Shown piece by piece: positions 1-8,948 of a DNA stretch of 55,220 bases (within the stretch, counting starts at the first letter, position 1; each line of letters opens with the position of its first letter). The DNA is from CAJQQY01 sp045104975. Lineage in GTDB: Bacteria > Bacteroidota > Bacteroidia > Chitinophagales > Saprospiraceae. Below the pieces are notes generated by a model. The model was not told where the DNA came from. It worked only from the letters and a program-made list of their open reading frames with translations, and ran no database searches. The translations under genes and the position numbers were made by a program. The stretch is taken from the NCBI GenBank assembly GCA_045104975.1, contig JBGCCY010000212.1:1-55220 (forward strand). Reading direction: 5' to 3'.

Positions 1-924
1 TGCGCCCATCGGCGAAACTGTTTTGTCCAAAATATCAATCAAAGGAATTCCGCTTGGATGATTACTAAATGCTAATTCCAAATTTCGAATCGTAAATCGA
101 TCCAACCAAACATATTTATCAGGTTGAATTCGACTTAATGCATTGATATGTTTGAGATTGGTATTTTGAGTAGTTGCGAGATAATGCAAAGCAGCACCTG
201 CTGCAATTTGCGCCATTTCTAGATGTTCGACACCAAAACCTTTTAAAGTATTTACCTCAAATTGTTCGATCAATTTTTCTTTAGAATAATCAATTGCGTA
301 AATCCAATCATCCAAAGGATAAGTGTAAAATTTATCCCCAAATCGCTTTTCGAAAAGTGCGGTATTTTTTTTGGAAAAAATAATTTCGGAAGGTTGAAAA
401 CTTTGTAGCAATTTATCGATGTAAACCGAACTGCCTTGCGTCACCATAAATTCACCAGTAGAAATATCTAAAAATGAAACACCCAATTCATCTTTTTTAC
501 CGAAATGAATGGAAGCCAAATAATTATTCGTTCGATGATCTAGTAGTTTATCATTGATTGCAACACCAGGAGTGACGACTTCGGTTACGCCTCTTTTTAC
601 GATTTTTTTCTCCTTACTTGGTTTTTCCAATTGCTCACAAATCGCTACTCGATAACCTGCCTTGACTAAGCGAGGCAAATAAGTATCCATCGAATGATAT
701 GGAAATCCTGCGAGTGCAATATCTTCTCCTCCGTTATTTCTTTTAGTTAAGATAATCCCTAAGACCTGAGAAGCAGTCACCGCATCAGTATCAAATGTTT
801 CGTAAAAATCACCTACTCTAAAAAGCAATATCGCACCTGGATATTTCTCTTTTACTCCAAAATACTGTTTCATTAATGGAGTAACCTTTTTTGGTTTCTT
901 TGTTGTTTTCCCTGTTTTTGCCAA
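1..924 (-). CDS. mutS: DNA mismatch repair protein MutS (N-terminal part, cut by window edge)
   Basis: MutS recognises mismatches and short loops and starts methyl-independent or MutL-dependent repair. The 308 codons seen cover the mismatch-binding domain (about residues 18-125, with GDFYETF and the Phe40-Tyr41-Glu42 wedge), the connector domain, and the start of the core domain, ending at SPMGA where the family has a conserved MG-R motif. I chose the TTG at 924 as start because it adds the KKVTPLMKQY segment that I recall as conserved in Bacteroidota MutS. The first ATG (873) falls inside that segment. The remaining part lies left of the window. The reading frame is open throughout and the call is secure; the TTG start is an inference. 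Confidence 0.95.
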   Translation of the reverse strand, partial: MAKTGKTTKKPKKVTPLMKQYFGVKEKYPGAILLFRVGDFYETFDTDAVTASQVLGIILTKRNNGGEDIALAGFPYHSMDTYLPRLVKAGYRVAICEQLEKPSKEKKIVKRGVTEVVTPGVAINDKLLDHRTNNYLASIHFGKKDELGVSFLDISTGEFMVTQGSSVYIDKLLQSFQPSEIIFSKKNTALFEKRFGDKFYTYPLDDWIYAIDYSKEKLIEQFEVNTLKGFGVEHLEMAQIAAGAALHYLATTQNTNLKHINALSRIQPDKYVWLDRFTIRNLELAFSNHPSGIPLIDILDKTVSPMGA

Positions 925-926
925 TG

Positions 927-1280
927 TGTTTTGTTTTTTTGCAAATATAAGAAAGCAGGTTAATTTTATAGGTATTTGGGAGGAATGTGTTTTAGGGAAT
1001 TGAAAATAAATACATTTCTAACATTCTGATAATCTCCAAAACAAAGGTATTTAAAGCCTAACTTCCCCTAACTCAGATGGAAGATTAGTTAGCCTGTTCG
1101 AAGAAAAAGGGGGATTCTTTTGAAGAATTCAGGTTACTGATAAGGTGTTTTAAATGTTTTCTACTTTACTCAAAAAAAATTGTCTAGTTTTTAATTTTTA
1201 AAAAATAAGGTATATCTTACTTTACTGACCTAGAAAGTCATGAGTTTACCCTCTCAACAATTTTAGAAAACCTACATACA
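927..1280. other. Intergenic gap between divergent mutS and TerB-like gene
   Basis: About 350 AT-rich bases separate two divergent genes, so promoters for both should lie here. Apart from the mutS -7 box, I see a short inverted pair CTAACT/AGTTAG near 1069-1092 and no convincing open frame or RNA gene. Confidence 0.5.
942..949 (-). promoter_or_regulatory. Candidate Bacteroidota -7 promoter element before mutS
   Basis: On the minus strand this reads TATATTTG, an exact match to the Bacteroidota -7 consensus TAnnTTTG. It ends 17 bases before the proposed TTG start, so transcription would begin only a few bases before the start codon. I see no convincing -33 TTG element, so the call rests on one box. 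Confidence 0.4.
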
Positions 1281-1775
1281 ATGATTCAACATTTCGACAA
1301 CCTAACGGAGCAGGAAGTTTCAAAAATGCTCAACGCCATTCCTTTAATCGCTATTTTGATTGCAGGAGCTGACGATAAAATTGACTATAACGAAAAAAAA
1401 TGGGCAGTCAAATTAGCTAATATTAGAACCTTTTCTAATCCAGATGAATTGCATGATTATTATTCTAAAATTGGAGTTGACTTCTCAGATCGACTCAACC
1501 AATTTATTGATGAACTTCCTTCGAATACAGCTTCTAGACAACAAAATATTTCAGAACGATTAGCTGAGTTAAATTCCGTTTTTCCAAAATTAGATCCTCA
1601 CTTTGGAGCTAAACTTTATGATAGTTGTGTAAGTTTTGCAAAACATGTTGCTAATGCATCTGGTGGCTTCTTAGGATTTGGTCGAGTGAGTAAGGCAGAA
1701 AGTGAATGGATGACTTTACCAATGTTGGAACCTATATTATTACCTGAAGAAGAGGAGGAGGAAGGAGAAGAATAA
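1281..1775 (+). CDS. TerB-like small acidic helical protein (first of three)
   Basis: A 164-residue protein without signal peptide or membrane segment. It has two helical halves, each with an acidic turn: IAGADDKIDYNEKKW (about 27-41) and ASGGFLGFGRVSKAESEW (about 125-142). This pattern, a hydrophobic helix followed by AD-DK-D--E, is typical of the TerB/DjlA-N (tellurite-resistance-like) fold, whose acidic residues are thought to bind metal. The C-terminus is a run of glutamates. Two more proteins of this type lie at 3393 and 7622. It ends just before a strong bidirectional terminator. Family membership is by eye, and the cellular role is unknown. Confidence 0.65.
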   Translation: MIQHFDNLTEQEVSKMLNAIPLIAILIAGADDKIDYNEKKWAVKLANIRTFSNPDELHDYYSKIGVDFSDRLNQFIDELPSNTASRQQNISERLAELNSVFPKLDPHFGAKLYDSCVSFAKHVANASGGFLGFGRVSKAESEWMTLPMLEPILLPEEEEEEGEE

Positions 1776-1809
1776 TTTTTTTAGCTAAATTCAAAATCTA
1801 TCAAGCTGG

Positions 1810-1859
1810 AAAAAAGAATCCCTAATTTTTGATAAATCAAAAATTAGGGATTCTTTTTT
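1810..1859. terminator. Strong bidirectional intrinsic terminator
   Basis: A perfect stem of about 23 bp (1810-1832 with 1837-1859) and a 4-base loop, with A-runs on the left and T-runs on the right. It lies between the convergent TerB-like gene and the lipoprotein gene and can end transcripts from both sides. Confidence 0.85.
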
Positions 1860-1914
1860 CTATTCCATATGTAACTTTATGAAATGGAATATTTGAAATA
1901 ATTTAATTTAATTA

Positions 1915-3009
1915 TTAAAGTGGACAAGCTAAAATTGTCGTATCTGCTCCTACTATACAAATATCATTATCGAAAATATCGCAACTCATCATTTTGACAA
2001 ATCGATCACAATCATTGCTCTCTACCCCAAATTCATCAGATCCATAACAAATTTTCAAAAACGGATTATCTATCATATCTGAGTAATTTGGATTACTTGT
2101 AGGTATGTCGTCATAGTTTAATTTTCCTCCATATAACCATTTACACAAAGGTGTGTAAAGCAATGGTGAATTATCCTCTTTGGTAATATTATAATCCTCG
2201 ATTAAGTTTCCCGTTCCATCAAAATAGAAGGCAATGATTGGATTAATATCAAACTCATAACTTCCATTTATTAAACTTTGATAGGTAAATTCAGGAGGAG
2301 TCGTTGGGTCATTTGGATCTATAAAATCGAAATTAAAGGCAGTAATACCTGAATAGGATGGGTATAAAACTAAACTATCTCCAGATGTGCAATCGATAAA
2401 TTGAAATTGTGATCGATCATAAATTGGATCTCTCCCAGCAGTAACTGAGCCATCAATAAATGCATCAAAAGTAAATGTACTCGTAGAAGCATTCCCTGAA
2501 AATTTAAATTTTACCCAATTTGATGTCGCTGGATTTCCTGCTACAAATCTGATGGTTTTCCCATTCATCTTCAGTTCATCCATCATAAAAAATGTATTGG
2601 TGCTAGGATCGGTAATCGCTCCATAGGCTTCTAATCGAATAACTCCTGAAATAGTATCTGGTGTTCCGCCAATCGTATTGTTGAAATAGCAATCAGTTCC
2701 AAAATCAATTTCTAAAACATTAGGAGAACCTGAAGTAGCTGTTACCGTTGGACAAGTTCGAGTGTCTACCTGTGGTGGACCTTGTAATCCATGCATTTCT
2801 GGTCGAATTAAGGCATTCATTAAAGATAGCGTCATGATCCTAACCAAATAATTTTGGGAAACAACAAACTCACTTGATCCTGCAAATGGGCTTATTTCCT
2901 CTATTCGTCCTTCAATTTCCTTTTCAAAGTCCGTCTTGTCTAAATTGCAAGAGTAAAAAATTACTCCAGATACAACTATGTATAGGAGAATAGTAAATTT
3001 ATTTTTCAT
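1915..3009 (-). CDS. Hypothetical secreted lipoprotein
   Basis: This 364-residue protein starts with a lipoprotein signal peptide: Lys-rich start, hydrophobic core, then a lipobox ending VIFYSC with Cys21 as the lipidated residue. The mature part is rich in beta-strand-like alternation, Asn, Thr and Gly, with Cys residues near the middle and C-terminus (for example CTSGDS, CYGSDEFG, CDIFDNDIC), suggesting a disulfide-bonded beta domain in the periplasm or at the cell surface. I do not recognise a family. It converges on the TerB-like gene and shares its terminator. Confidence 0.7.
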   Translation of the reverse strand: MKNKFTILLYIVVSGVIFYSCNLDKTDFEKEIEGRIEEISPFAGSSEFVVSQNYLVRIMTLSLMNALIRPEMHGLQGPPQVDTRTCPTVTATSGSPNVLEIDFGTDCYFNNTIGGTPDTISGVIRLEAYGAITDPSTNTFFMMDELKMNGKTIRFVAGNPATSNWVKFKFSGNASTSTFTFDAFIDGSVTAGRDPIYDRSQFQFIDCTSGDSLVLYPSYSGITAFNFDFIDPNDPTTPPEFTYQSLINGSYEFDINPIIAFYFDGTGNLIEDYNITKEDNSPLLYTPLCKWLYGGKLNYDDIPTSNPNYSDMIDNPFLKICYGSDEFGVESNDCDRFVKMMSCDIFDNDICIVGADTTILACPL

Positions 3010-3392
3010 TAGGTATGATTGTCTTCAAATAAAAAAATCTTAATACATACTTGTATTAAAGAGTAACATTAATAAAATTGGAATTGAAAAATAATCGGTA
3101 GGTAAGATAATTCTAACATAAAATTAGAGAAATTAAAAGGGAAAAGCAACATTGCTTGTTTAATTACTTCTTTCCCACATTAAAATGTTATCTAAGAAAT
3201 AAATATTATTTTTGTCCTAATGAATGGTAAAAGAATAACTTGCAACACTTTAACTTCTTCTTTGAGCATTCCTTTGAGCATTCCTTTGAGCATTTTTTTT
3301 TTTACTTGTTCTTAGAGCATATTTAAACTTTCAACTAGTTTACATTTTTTCAAAAAATCAAAACTAATTTTATAACAACTCAAACCTAACTT
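3010..3392. other. Intergenic gap with promoters for divergent lipoprotein and second TerB-like gene
   Basis: AT-rich divergent intergenic region of about 380 bases. It contains a three-copy 12-bp tandem repeat (annotated separately) about 100 bases before the downstream ATG. I see no coding frame. Confidence 0.5.
3260..3295. repeat. Three-copy 12-bp tandem repeat
   Basis: CTTTGAGCATTC occurs twice and a third copy ends in T instead of C, all directly adjacent, followed by a long T-run. A single related word (TTAGAGCAT) occurs about 20 bases later. Copy number could vary by slippage, and the position upstream of the TerB-like gene at 3393 could influence its promoter. Confidence 0.8.
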
Positions 3393-3779
3393 ATGGTCAG
3401 TCAAGCAAGATTACATGATGCTTTTGGAGAAATTATTTACGCAGTTGCCATTGCAGATGGATTAATACAGGAAGAAGAACTCAAACTCATTGACGAAAAA
3501 CTCGCTCAATTTTCGTGGGGTGAAGATGCCAAGTGGTCATTCAACTGGGAAAGAAAAAAAGAAACAAAACTTAAAGAGGCTTACTTAAAAGCGTTGGATA
3601 CTTTGAAGGAAAATGGTCCAACCGCTAGTTATTATGATTTGATTAATATTTTGGAAGAAGTAGCTAAAGCAAGTGATGGTTTTGAAAAAAAGGAAGGACG
3701 AGTAATTTCGATTTTCAATAAATCATTGAGATCACATTTCTTGGAATTCTTGGATGAGAACGATTTAACTAATCGTTAA
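3393..3779 (+). CDS. TerB-like small helical protein (second of three)
   Basis: A 128-residue cytosolic protein. The first acidic motif is IIYAVAIADGLIQEEELKLI (about 14-33), and a second, degenerate one is ASDGFEKKEGRVISIF (about 95-110), giving the two-fold helical arrangement expected of the TerB fold. No signal peptide or membrane segment is present. The canonical ADG motif makes this the clearest TerB match of the three. Its stop codon begins a heptamer-phased inverted repeat shared with the convergent WG-repeat gene. Function is unknown; TerB homologues occur in tellurite/stress clusters and as stand-alone proteins. Confidence 0.7.
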   Translation: MVSQARLHDAFGEIIYAVAIADGLIQEEELKLIDEKLAQFSWGEDAKWSFNWERKKETKLKEAYLKALDTLKENGPTASYYDLINILEEVAKASDGFEKKEGRVISIFNKSLRSHFLEFLDENDLTNR

Positions 3780-3859
3780 TTTATAATGGTGAATGGTTAA
3801 CTCCAAACTGTAGAACTTACGCTTACTGGTGTTAATCATTCATCGTTAACCGTTAAAAA
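3777..3859. repeat. Heptamer-phased inverted repeat (site A)
   Basis: The left arm has the 7-base units TAATGGT and GAATGGT (3784-3797). The right arm has TTAATCA, TTCATCG and TTAACCG in exact 7-base phase (3832-3852). The arms are roughly complementary, with about 35 bases between. The repeat lies between two convergent stop codons, so it may act as a transcription end, although no T-run follows either arm directly. Confidence 0.65.
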
Positions 3860-3860
3860 A

Positions 3861-6800
3861 TTAATTTTGCAATTCCCAAATCCACTCTCCCATCGAATCA
3901 AAATATCCAATTTTATCGCCTTGCTCCACTCTAAATAATCCTTCTCCTACATAGGAGATAAACTCGTATTCAGGCAGTACAATTAGTTCTCCTTTCAAAT
4001 TGGTCAATCCACTAAATCCGTTAATTCGTACTTTTGCATATCCATTTTGGAAAGGTTCAATTTTATCATATTTTGGAGTGATAATAGGCATTCCATTTTG
4101 GTTGATGATTCCCCATTTTCCCTTTTTTTGAACAATAGCAATCCCATGTTCGAAGGATTGAGCATAGTCATAATATCCATCATAGAATCTCGCTTCCTCA
4201 GTTATATAATAATAATTCCAACTTCTATCACGAATCAATCCTCGCTTATTAGAAAATCCTACGAGTCCATTAATACTTGGTGAAATAACTTCTTCTCCGG
4301 TTTTACTAATGACCCCCGCATTTCTCATACCCTTAAAAACGATAGCTTTCCCATCTTCAAAATCCAAGCATCTAGAATAAGTAAGTGGAATTACTTCCTT
4401 ACCTGATTTATCAATATAACCGCATTGTCCATCTTTGCGAACAGCTGCTAATCCTTCTGAAAAACTGGCAGCCTTCGAATATTGAGCATCAATTAAAATT
4501 TTTCCTTTGGCATCTATAAATCCAAATTTCTTTTTATGTTGAACAACCGCCAACCCTTCTTTAAAAGGTAGAATTTTTTTGTATTGAGTATTTCCAATTA
4601 AATCTCCAGTTTGATTAATTAACCCATATCTGATTTTCTTATTTCCAATTTGGACAATGGCAATTCCCATTTCATTATACGCTCCGATATGGTTATATTT
4701 TGGTCTGACAAAATATTCCCCCAAATTATTGATTAATCCAAACTTTCCGTTGATCACTACTCGCGCTACATTATTTTCGAAATCGAAGGCTTTATCAAAT
4801 TTTGGAATAATTACTTTTTCACTTAGATCATTGATATATCCAACCCCAGAAGAAGTTGCCACCCATACCAAACCATTTTTAAAATTCCCAACTCTTCGAT
4901 ATTTGAATTCAACAATAATATTTCCATCGAGATCAATGAATCCCCATTTATTACCTAATTGAGCTGCGGCATATCCTTCATGAAATTTTCCAACCTTTCG
5001 GTATTTACAAGAAATAATTTCCTGTCCTACTAGGTTAGTAAATCCCCAAAGTCCTTTCCTCAAAACCGCTAATCGACCTTCACTAAATTCACCAATCTCA
5101 TCATATTTTAGATCAACTGCGACTTCTGCCAAGGTATCGATCAGACCATATTTTGATCTATTTTTATAGACTTGTAAAATCTGATTATCCGTTTTTTCCA
5201 AAAAATGAATACGGTCATATTCACATTCTAACAATACATTCCCGTCTGTATCAATAGCTCCGATTTTCTCTCCTTTTTCTACGATTCCAATATTATTAAT
5301 CATTTCCCCAACAAAATTATACTTGGGAGAAACCGTAATTTGACCACTCGTATCTATGTATCCCCATTCACAATTATGACAAGTCAATTCTGCATCATTT
5401 CTAAACTCTTGATCATGATCGGTATAATCAGTCATATAGTTTGGCGATAGAATAGCACGTAAATAATTTTTGACTTTCCCTAGGCCTCGATTTTCATTTT
5501 TTAAATTCCCTGACAATCTCCCTCGCATACTCATCCGAGCAATTCCATTTTGAAAGTCATCAATGAAGGCATAGTCTTTCGCAAGGTAAGCTCCATTCTC
5601 TGCCACCAAACCATGTGTCCCATTCGAGAAAACAACTCTAGCTGAAGGATGCCCTTCCCGAAAATCAGACAGACGAACATCCAATAATTCCACCGGAGTC
5701 ACCAACAAACCATTCTCATTATTCACTAATCCAAAAACCATATCGAAACGATAATTGGTTCGATCAAAGGAATACTTATTCCATTTTTCAATTCCAACCA
5801 AGGTAAAATTAATATCACGTTCCGTTCTAATCCAATCAAAAACAGGTTCAATATGTACACTCCCATCTTCTAATAGTCGCAACCCCCACTTGTCTTGCTT
5901 GGCATCGTAGTACCATTCAAATTGATCTAACTCATAATCATTTTTATCAATTGAACCTTCGGAAGTATTTTGATTTTTCTTTCCTCCGATTTTTAATTTC
6001 ACATGATTCTGAAATTCATCTTCTCCTTGAAGGTTTCCATTTTTGTCAAAAGTAAGAACGGTGAAGACATCATTCTGATAAGCCTCCGCTTTATTATTTT
6101 TGATGCTAATTTTATCAAACTTAGGTTGAACTTGTTCTTTTCCATCAATGCTAACTATTCCTAATTTTCCATTTGCTTTGACCACACAAATTTTTGATTT
6201 CAGCGGTGTGATATAATCATAATTGAATGGAACAATAATTTGATCTCCAGCCGCAACCACTCCCCACTTGCCTTTGATATTGACTCGAAATTGGTTATTT
6301 CCAAAAGCTTGAATTTCATCATATTTTACATCTAACAATGTATTTCCAAACCAATCAATCAATCCTAACTTACGTTGATTTTTACACAAAACTTGTTTTT
6401 TGGAAAAAGTATAATAGGTTTCATATTGTCCTTTGGTGATAATCTTTTCTTTTGGAACAGAATATAAATACACTCGACTGTTGGCGATGAGTTTGATAAA
6501 ATTATCGGAAAGGGTAAAAAATGATTGGAAGGAGGGGCGAATTAATTGTTGACCTTTTTGATTGACTGCGCCCCATTTTTTATTTTTTTGAAAAAAGAAA
6601 AGCTGAGGATTGTAAATTTCAATTTGGGAAGATTCGTTGGCTAATATTTCTTTTCCATCGTTGGACATCAAGCCTAATTTATCATTAATCTTAGTTTGAA
6701 AAAATTCATTGTCCAAAAGTATGATTTCATCATATTTTGGACTAGTAATTATTTCACCTTCAATATTTGCAATTCCCCATTTTCTATTTTGTCTAAAACT

Positions 6801-7199
6801 AATATATTTTCTTTTCCAAATATGAACTTGCTCGTAACCATTATTTAAAATTACTTTCCCTTCAATATTGACCACTTTCCAATCCGACACATCCAAAACG
6901 GCAAAGAGTAAAGAATCTAAAATTTTGATATCGTCATATTCAGGCGGAAGCACTTCACGGCCATATTTGTTGACCAATCCAACTCGTCCCTTACGTTGCA
7001 TGACTGCATAACCATGCTCTTTAAATTCTCCGATCGCATCATATTGAGGTTTAATCACAACCTCTCCCTTGGAATTCATCATTCCCCATTGCTTATCTAT
7101 TTTTACAGGAAAAAAAGTCTCCTTATTCACTTTGCCTACTTGGGCAAAAAGTGAACTTCCGAAAAGCAACATTAGAAAAATGATTAATGATTCTCGCAC
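3861..7199 (-). CDS. Large secreted WG-repeat protein
   Basis: A 1112-residue protein with a signal peptide (hydrophobic residues 4-18, then SSLFA before Gln20). Nearly all of the rest consists of WG (KWG) repeats of about 22-50 residues. The typical unit is a KWG or K-G turn, a G-hydrophobic pair, D-xG, then a strand with P-YD-I--F, for example near residues 38, 62, 88 and 137, and densely again from about 600 to the end. WG repeats are thought to form beta modules for binding. Residues about 390-590 are more divergent, with a CHNCEWG site just after. There is no C-terminal sorting domain. It is a likely periplasmic or surface binding protein; ligand and partner are unknown. Confidence 0.85.
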   Translation of the reverse strand: MRESLIIFLMLLFGSSLFAQVGKVNKETFFPVKIDKQWGMMNSKGEVVIKPQYDAIGEFKEHGYAVMQRKGRVGLVNKYGREVLPPEYDDIKILDSLLFAVLDVSDWKVVNIEGKVILNNGYEQVHIWKRKYISFRQNRKWGIANIEGEIITSPKYDEIILLDNEFFQTKINDKLGLMSNDGKEILANESSQIEIYNPQLFFFQKNKKWGAVNQKGQQLIRPSFQSFFTLSDNFIKLIANSRVYLYSVPKEKIITKGQYETYYTFSKKQVLCKNQRKLGLIDWFGNTLLDVKYDEIQAFGNNQFRVNIKGKWGVVAAGDQIIVPFNYDYITPLKSKICVVKANGKLGIVSIDGKEQVQPKFDKISIKNNKAEAYQNDVFTVLTFDKNGNLQGEDEFQNHVKLKIGGKKNQNTSEGSIDKNDYELDQFEWYYDAKQDKWGLRLLEDGSVHIEPVFDWIRTERDINFTLVGIEKWNKYSFDRTNYRFDMVFGLVNNENGLLVTPVELLDVRLSDFREGHPSARVVFSNGTHGLVAENGAYLAKDYAFIDDFQNGIARMSMRGRLSGNLKNENRGLGKVKNYLRAILSPNYMTDYTDHDQEFRNDAELTCHNCEWGYIDTSGQITVSPKYNFVGEMINNIGIVEKGEKIGAIDTDGNVLLECEYDRIHFLEKTDNQILQVYKNRSKYGLIDTLAEVAVDLKYDEIGEFSEGRLAVLRKGLWGFTNLVGQEIISCKYRKVGKFHEGYAAAQLGNKWGFIDLDGNIIVEFKYRRVGNFKNGLVWVATSSGVGYINDLSEKVIIPKFDKAFDFENNVARVVINGKFGLINNLGEYFVRPKYNHIGAYNEMGIAIVQIGNKKIRYGLINQTGDLIGNTQYKKILPFKEGLAVVQHKKKFGFIDAKGKILIDAQYSKAASFSEGLAAVRKDGQCGYIDKSGKEVIPLTYSRCLDFEDGKAIVFKGMRNAGVISKTGEEVISPSINGLVGFSNKRGLIRDRSWNYYYITEEARFYDGYYDYAQSFEHGIAIVQKKGKWGIINQNGMPIITPKYDKIEPFQNGYAKVRINGFSGLTNLKGELIVLPEYEFISYVGEGLFRVEQGDKIGYFDSMGEWIWELQN

Positions 7200-7621
7200 G
7201 CTGTGAAAAAATGAGTTCTGGATAATTTAGACTTTATGTTTTGATGAATTAACAACGAAAGGATACAAAAATAAGTATTTTAAATAGAACTTGTTGCTAT
7301 CTATAGACAAAATATAGAATTTATTTTATTATAAAAAAACATCATGTGAAAATGAAAATTTCACTTTTTATTTTGATAAAATAATTGAATCTTAGATTTA
7401 TATTCTAGTAGGTTGAATTGATCTTAGCACCCCATCACTAACATTGATAAAGTTCAAGTTTAAAAAAGCATCCTCTAAAAATGAGCACCTAATGAATTTA
7501 CTTCCAATCATTCCATTTTTTATAGATTAAGTAGTGCGGGTTGATTAATCCGCACTACTTAAAATATTCCGCTATATATTTTTAGAAAAAATATTTACTT
7601 TTACAAAAAAACAAACACACG
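7200..7621. other. Divergent intergenic gap with one strong hairpin
   Basis: About 420 AT-rich bases between the divergent WG-repeat gene and the third TerB-like gene. Apart from the 13-bp-arm palindrome at 7527-7562, I find no coding frame or recognisable RNA. A weak -7-like TActTTTA occurs about 30 bases before the ATG at 7622. Confidence 0.5.
7527..7562. repeat. Perfect 13-bp-arm palindrome in the leader of the third TerB-like gene
   Basis: TTAAGTAGTGCGG (7527-7539) pairs perfectly with CCGCACTACTTAA (7550-7562) around a 10-base loop, about 60 bases before the ATG. No T-run follows, so it does not look like a terminator for rightward transcription. It could be an operator, a leader hairpin, or a mobile palindromic unit. 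Confidence 0.75.
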
Positions 7622-7951
7622 ATGAAGGATCACCCAAAGTGGAATTTTCAAGAATTTTCAGCATTTCTAATGCTCTATGCTGCTTCCGCAGATTTGAAAG
7701 TTACTTCTGATGAGAAGGAAGCAATTTTGCAAAAAGTAAATGAAGAAACTTTCGAAGAAATTTGGAAGGAATACCATTCCATGTCAGACATTAATAAAAT
7801 TAATTTAATCCTCTCCTACAAAGGTTTGTATTTTCCAACTGTTGAAAGAACCAATGAGTTATTGGATTTGATGAAAAAGGAATTTATGGCCGATGGTGAA
7901 TTTAGTTTGCTTGAACAAAATCTATTGAGGATTTTAAAGAAATTACTCTAG
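7622..7951 (+). CDS. TerB-like small helical protein (third of three)
   Basis: A 109-residue all-helical cytosolic protein. The first motif is MLYAASADLKVTSDEKEAIL (about 18-37); the second, EFMADGEFSLLEQNLLRIL (about 89-107), carries the classic ADGEF--LE sequence. The two-fold arrangement and spacing match the TerB-like fold of the genes at 1281 and 3393, although overall sequence identity among the three appears low. It is followed by a strong terminator. Function is unknown; I keep it as TerB-like because the motifs are repeated three times within 7 kb. Confidence 0.65.
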   Translation: MKDHPKWNFQEFSAFLMLYAASADLKVTSDEKEAILQKVNEETFEEIWKEYHSMSDINKINLILSYKGLYFPTVERTNELLDLMKKEFMADGEFSLLEQNLLRILKKLL

Positions 7952-7969
7952 CCAATTTTTTCAATTGAA

Positions 7970-8040
7970 AAAAGCGGGAATAAAAAATCCCTACTTTCGT
8001 TTTCGAGAATGGGAGCAGGGATTTTTTTATTCCCGTTTTT
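7970..8040 (+). terminator. Intrinsic terminator
   Basis: Long stem pairing 7970-7992 with 8017-8040 (AAAGCGGGAATAAAAAATCC on the left), capped by about 24 bases that include a smaller TTTCG/CGAGA hairpin. It ends in a T-run. It lies directly after the third TerB-like gene. Confidence 0.75.
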
Positions 8041-8086
8041 GAATTTTAGGAATAGTGAAAGAATAACTTAGTAATAGACCCTTCAC

Positions 8087-8800
8087 ATGAAAAATAAAAA
8101 ATTTCCACTTACTCAAGTGACCATTTCCAATAAAATTGGTAGGTCTATCAATTCGATAGTTTGGATGAGTAATTTGAAATATTTTTATATTCGACCTGAT
8201 TTTTTCTTGCAAACGTTTGTTGATTTTTTTGATGAGTTACCTTGGGAAAAAAATGCTTCCGAGAAAACTTCTTTGAGAAAAAATGTCTCTATTACATTTA
8301 GTGTTTCATTAAAAGGTCTTAGTTTTTTTATGGAAAAGAAGGAGGAAGCTAACTTCCCAATTGATTATTTTTTCAAAAAAGGACTTCATCATAAACCAAT
8401 TCATCATCTCTTTGGGTCGGTGTTTTCTCAGTTTTACAAATTTATCAAAAATGAGTTACCTAAGGATTTGATGAATATTGAGATTCATTTTATTAGAGAA
8501 AAGGTTTTAAAAGGGATGGAGAAAAAGATAGAATTTGAGCATCCTAATTCTGAAGGTTCCATTATAATTTTGCAGCAAGAAAATATTTTAGGAGGAGAAT
8601 CTCAGATCTTGGAAAAGATGGATGATAATTCAACGGAAGTTATTTTTCAACAAAAATTAGTAGCGGGAGATTTTGTTTTTCTAAAAAATAAAAATGAGAA
8701 TAAGCAAAACATTTCTCATCAATTGACTCCTATAAAATTAGCGGATGAAACGAAGCAAAGTGGTTGGATGGATTTGATGCGATTCGAGATTGTTGATTAA
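8087..8800 (+). CDS. Divergent 2OG-Fe(II) dioxygenase-like protein
   Basis: A 237-residue cytosolic protein. The C-terminal half resembles the 2OG-Fe dioxygenase family that includes BsmA (PF10014): EIHFIREK (132-139), EHPN (151-154), LGGES (168-172), GDFVFL (194-199), ISHQLTPI (209-216) and GWMDLMRFEI (226-235). In that family a HxD pair and a distal His hold iron; here the distal His211 is kept but the HxD position reads His152-Pro-Asn154. The protein may therefore be inactive or use an unusual ligand set. The N-terminal 90 residues are unassigned. It converges on the ABC ATPase gene, with a MITE-like element in between. The family call is by eye; a hypothetical protein is the alternative. 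Confidence 0.5.
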   Translation: MKNKKFPLTQVTISNKIGRSINSIVWMSNLKYFYIRPDFFLQTFVDFFDELPWEKNASEKTSLRKNVSITFSVSLKGLSFFMEKKEEANFPIDYFFKKGLHHKPIHHLFGSVFSQFYKFIKNELPKDLMNIEIHFIREKVLKGMEKKIEFEHPNSEGSIIILQQENILGGESQILEKMDDNSTEVIFQQKLVAGDFVFLKNKNENKQNISHQLTPIKLADETKQSGWMDLMRFEIVD

Positions 8801-8948
8801 CACGCGGTGGTCTGCTTTAGCTGACCTAAAAAAGGAGCGCAGCGATTTTTATCATCACATAAAATGGTTCTTGTTTATAACTTGTTAAATGTTTTTTTTT
8901 AGTACTGTATTTTTTTTTTTTTTTCTAAAGCAGACCAACACGTGTTAA
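8797..8948. mobile_element. MITE-like 152-bp element with 24-bp inverted ends and TTAA at both borders
   Basis: The ends 8797-8820 and 8925-8948 are inverted copies, 22 of 24 bases matching, sharing the core GGTCTGCTTTAG. Both outer ends are TTAA. The left TTAA contains the stop codon of the dioxygenase-like gene and the right TTAA contains the stop of the ABC ATPase gene. The interior is AT-rich with long T-runs and no coding capacity. A solo related end occurs at 39615-39634. It could be a non-autonomous transposable element with TTAA target duplication or a large bidirectional terminator. Confidence 0.6.

Noticed and set aside
8797..8948. Insertion sequence
   Set aside because: No transposase coding capacity in 152 bp; kept only as MITE-like.
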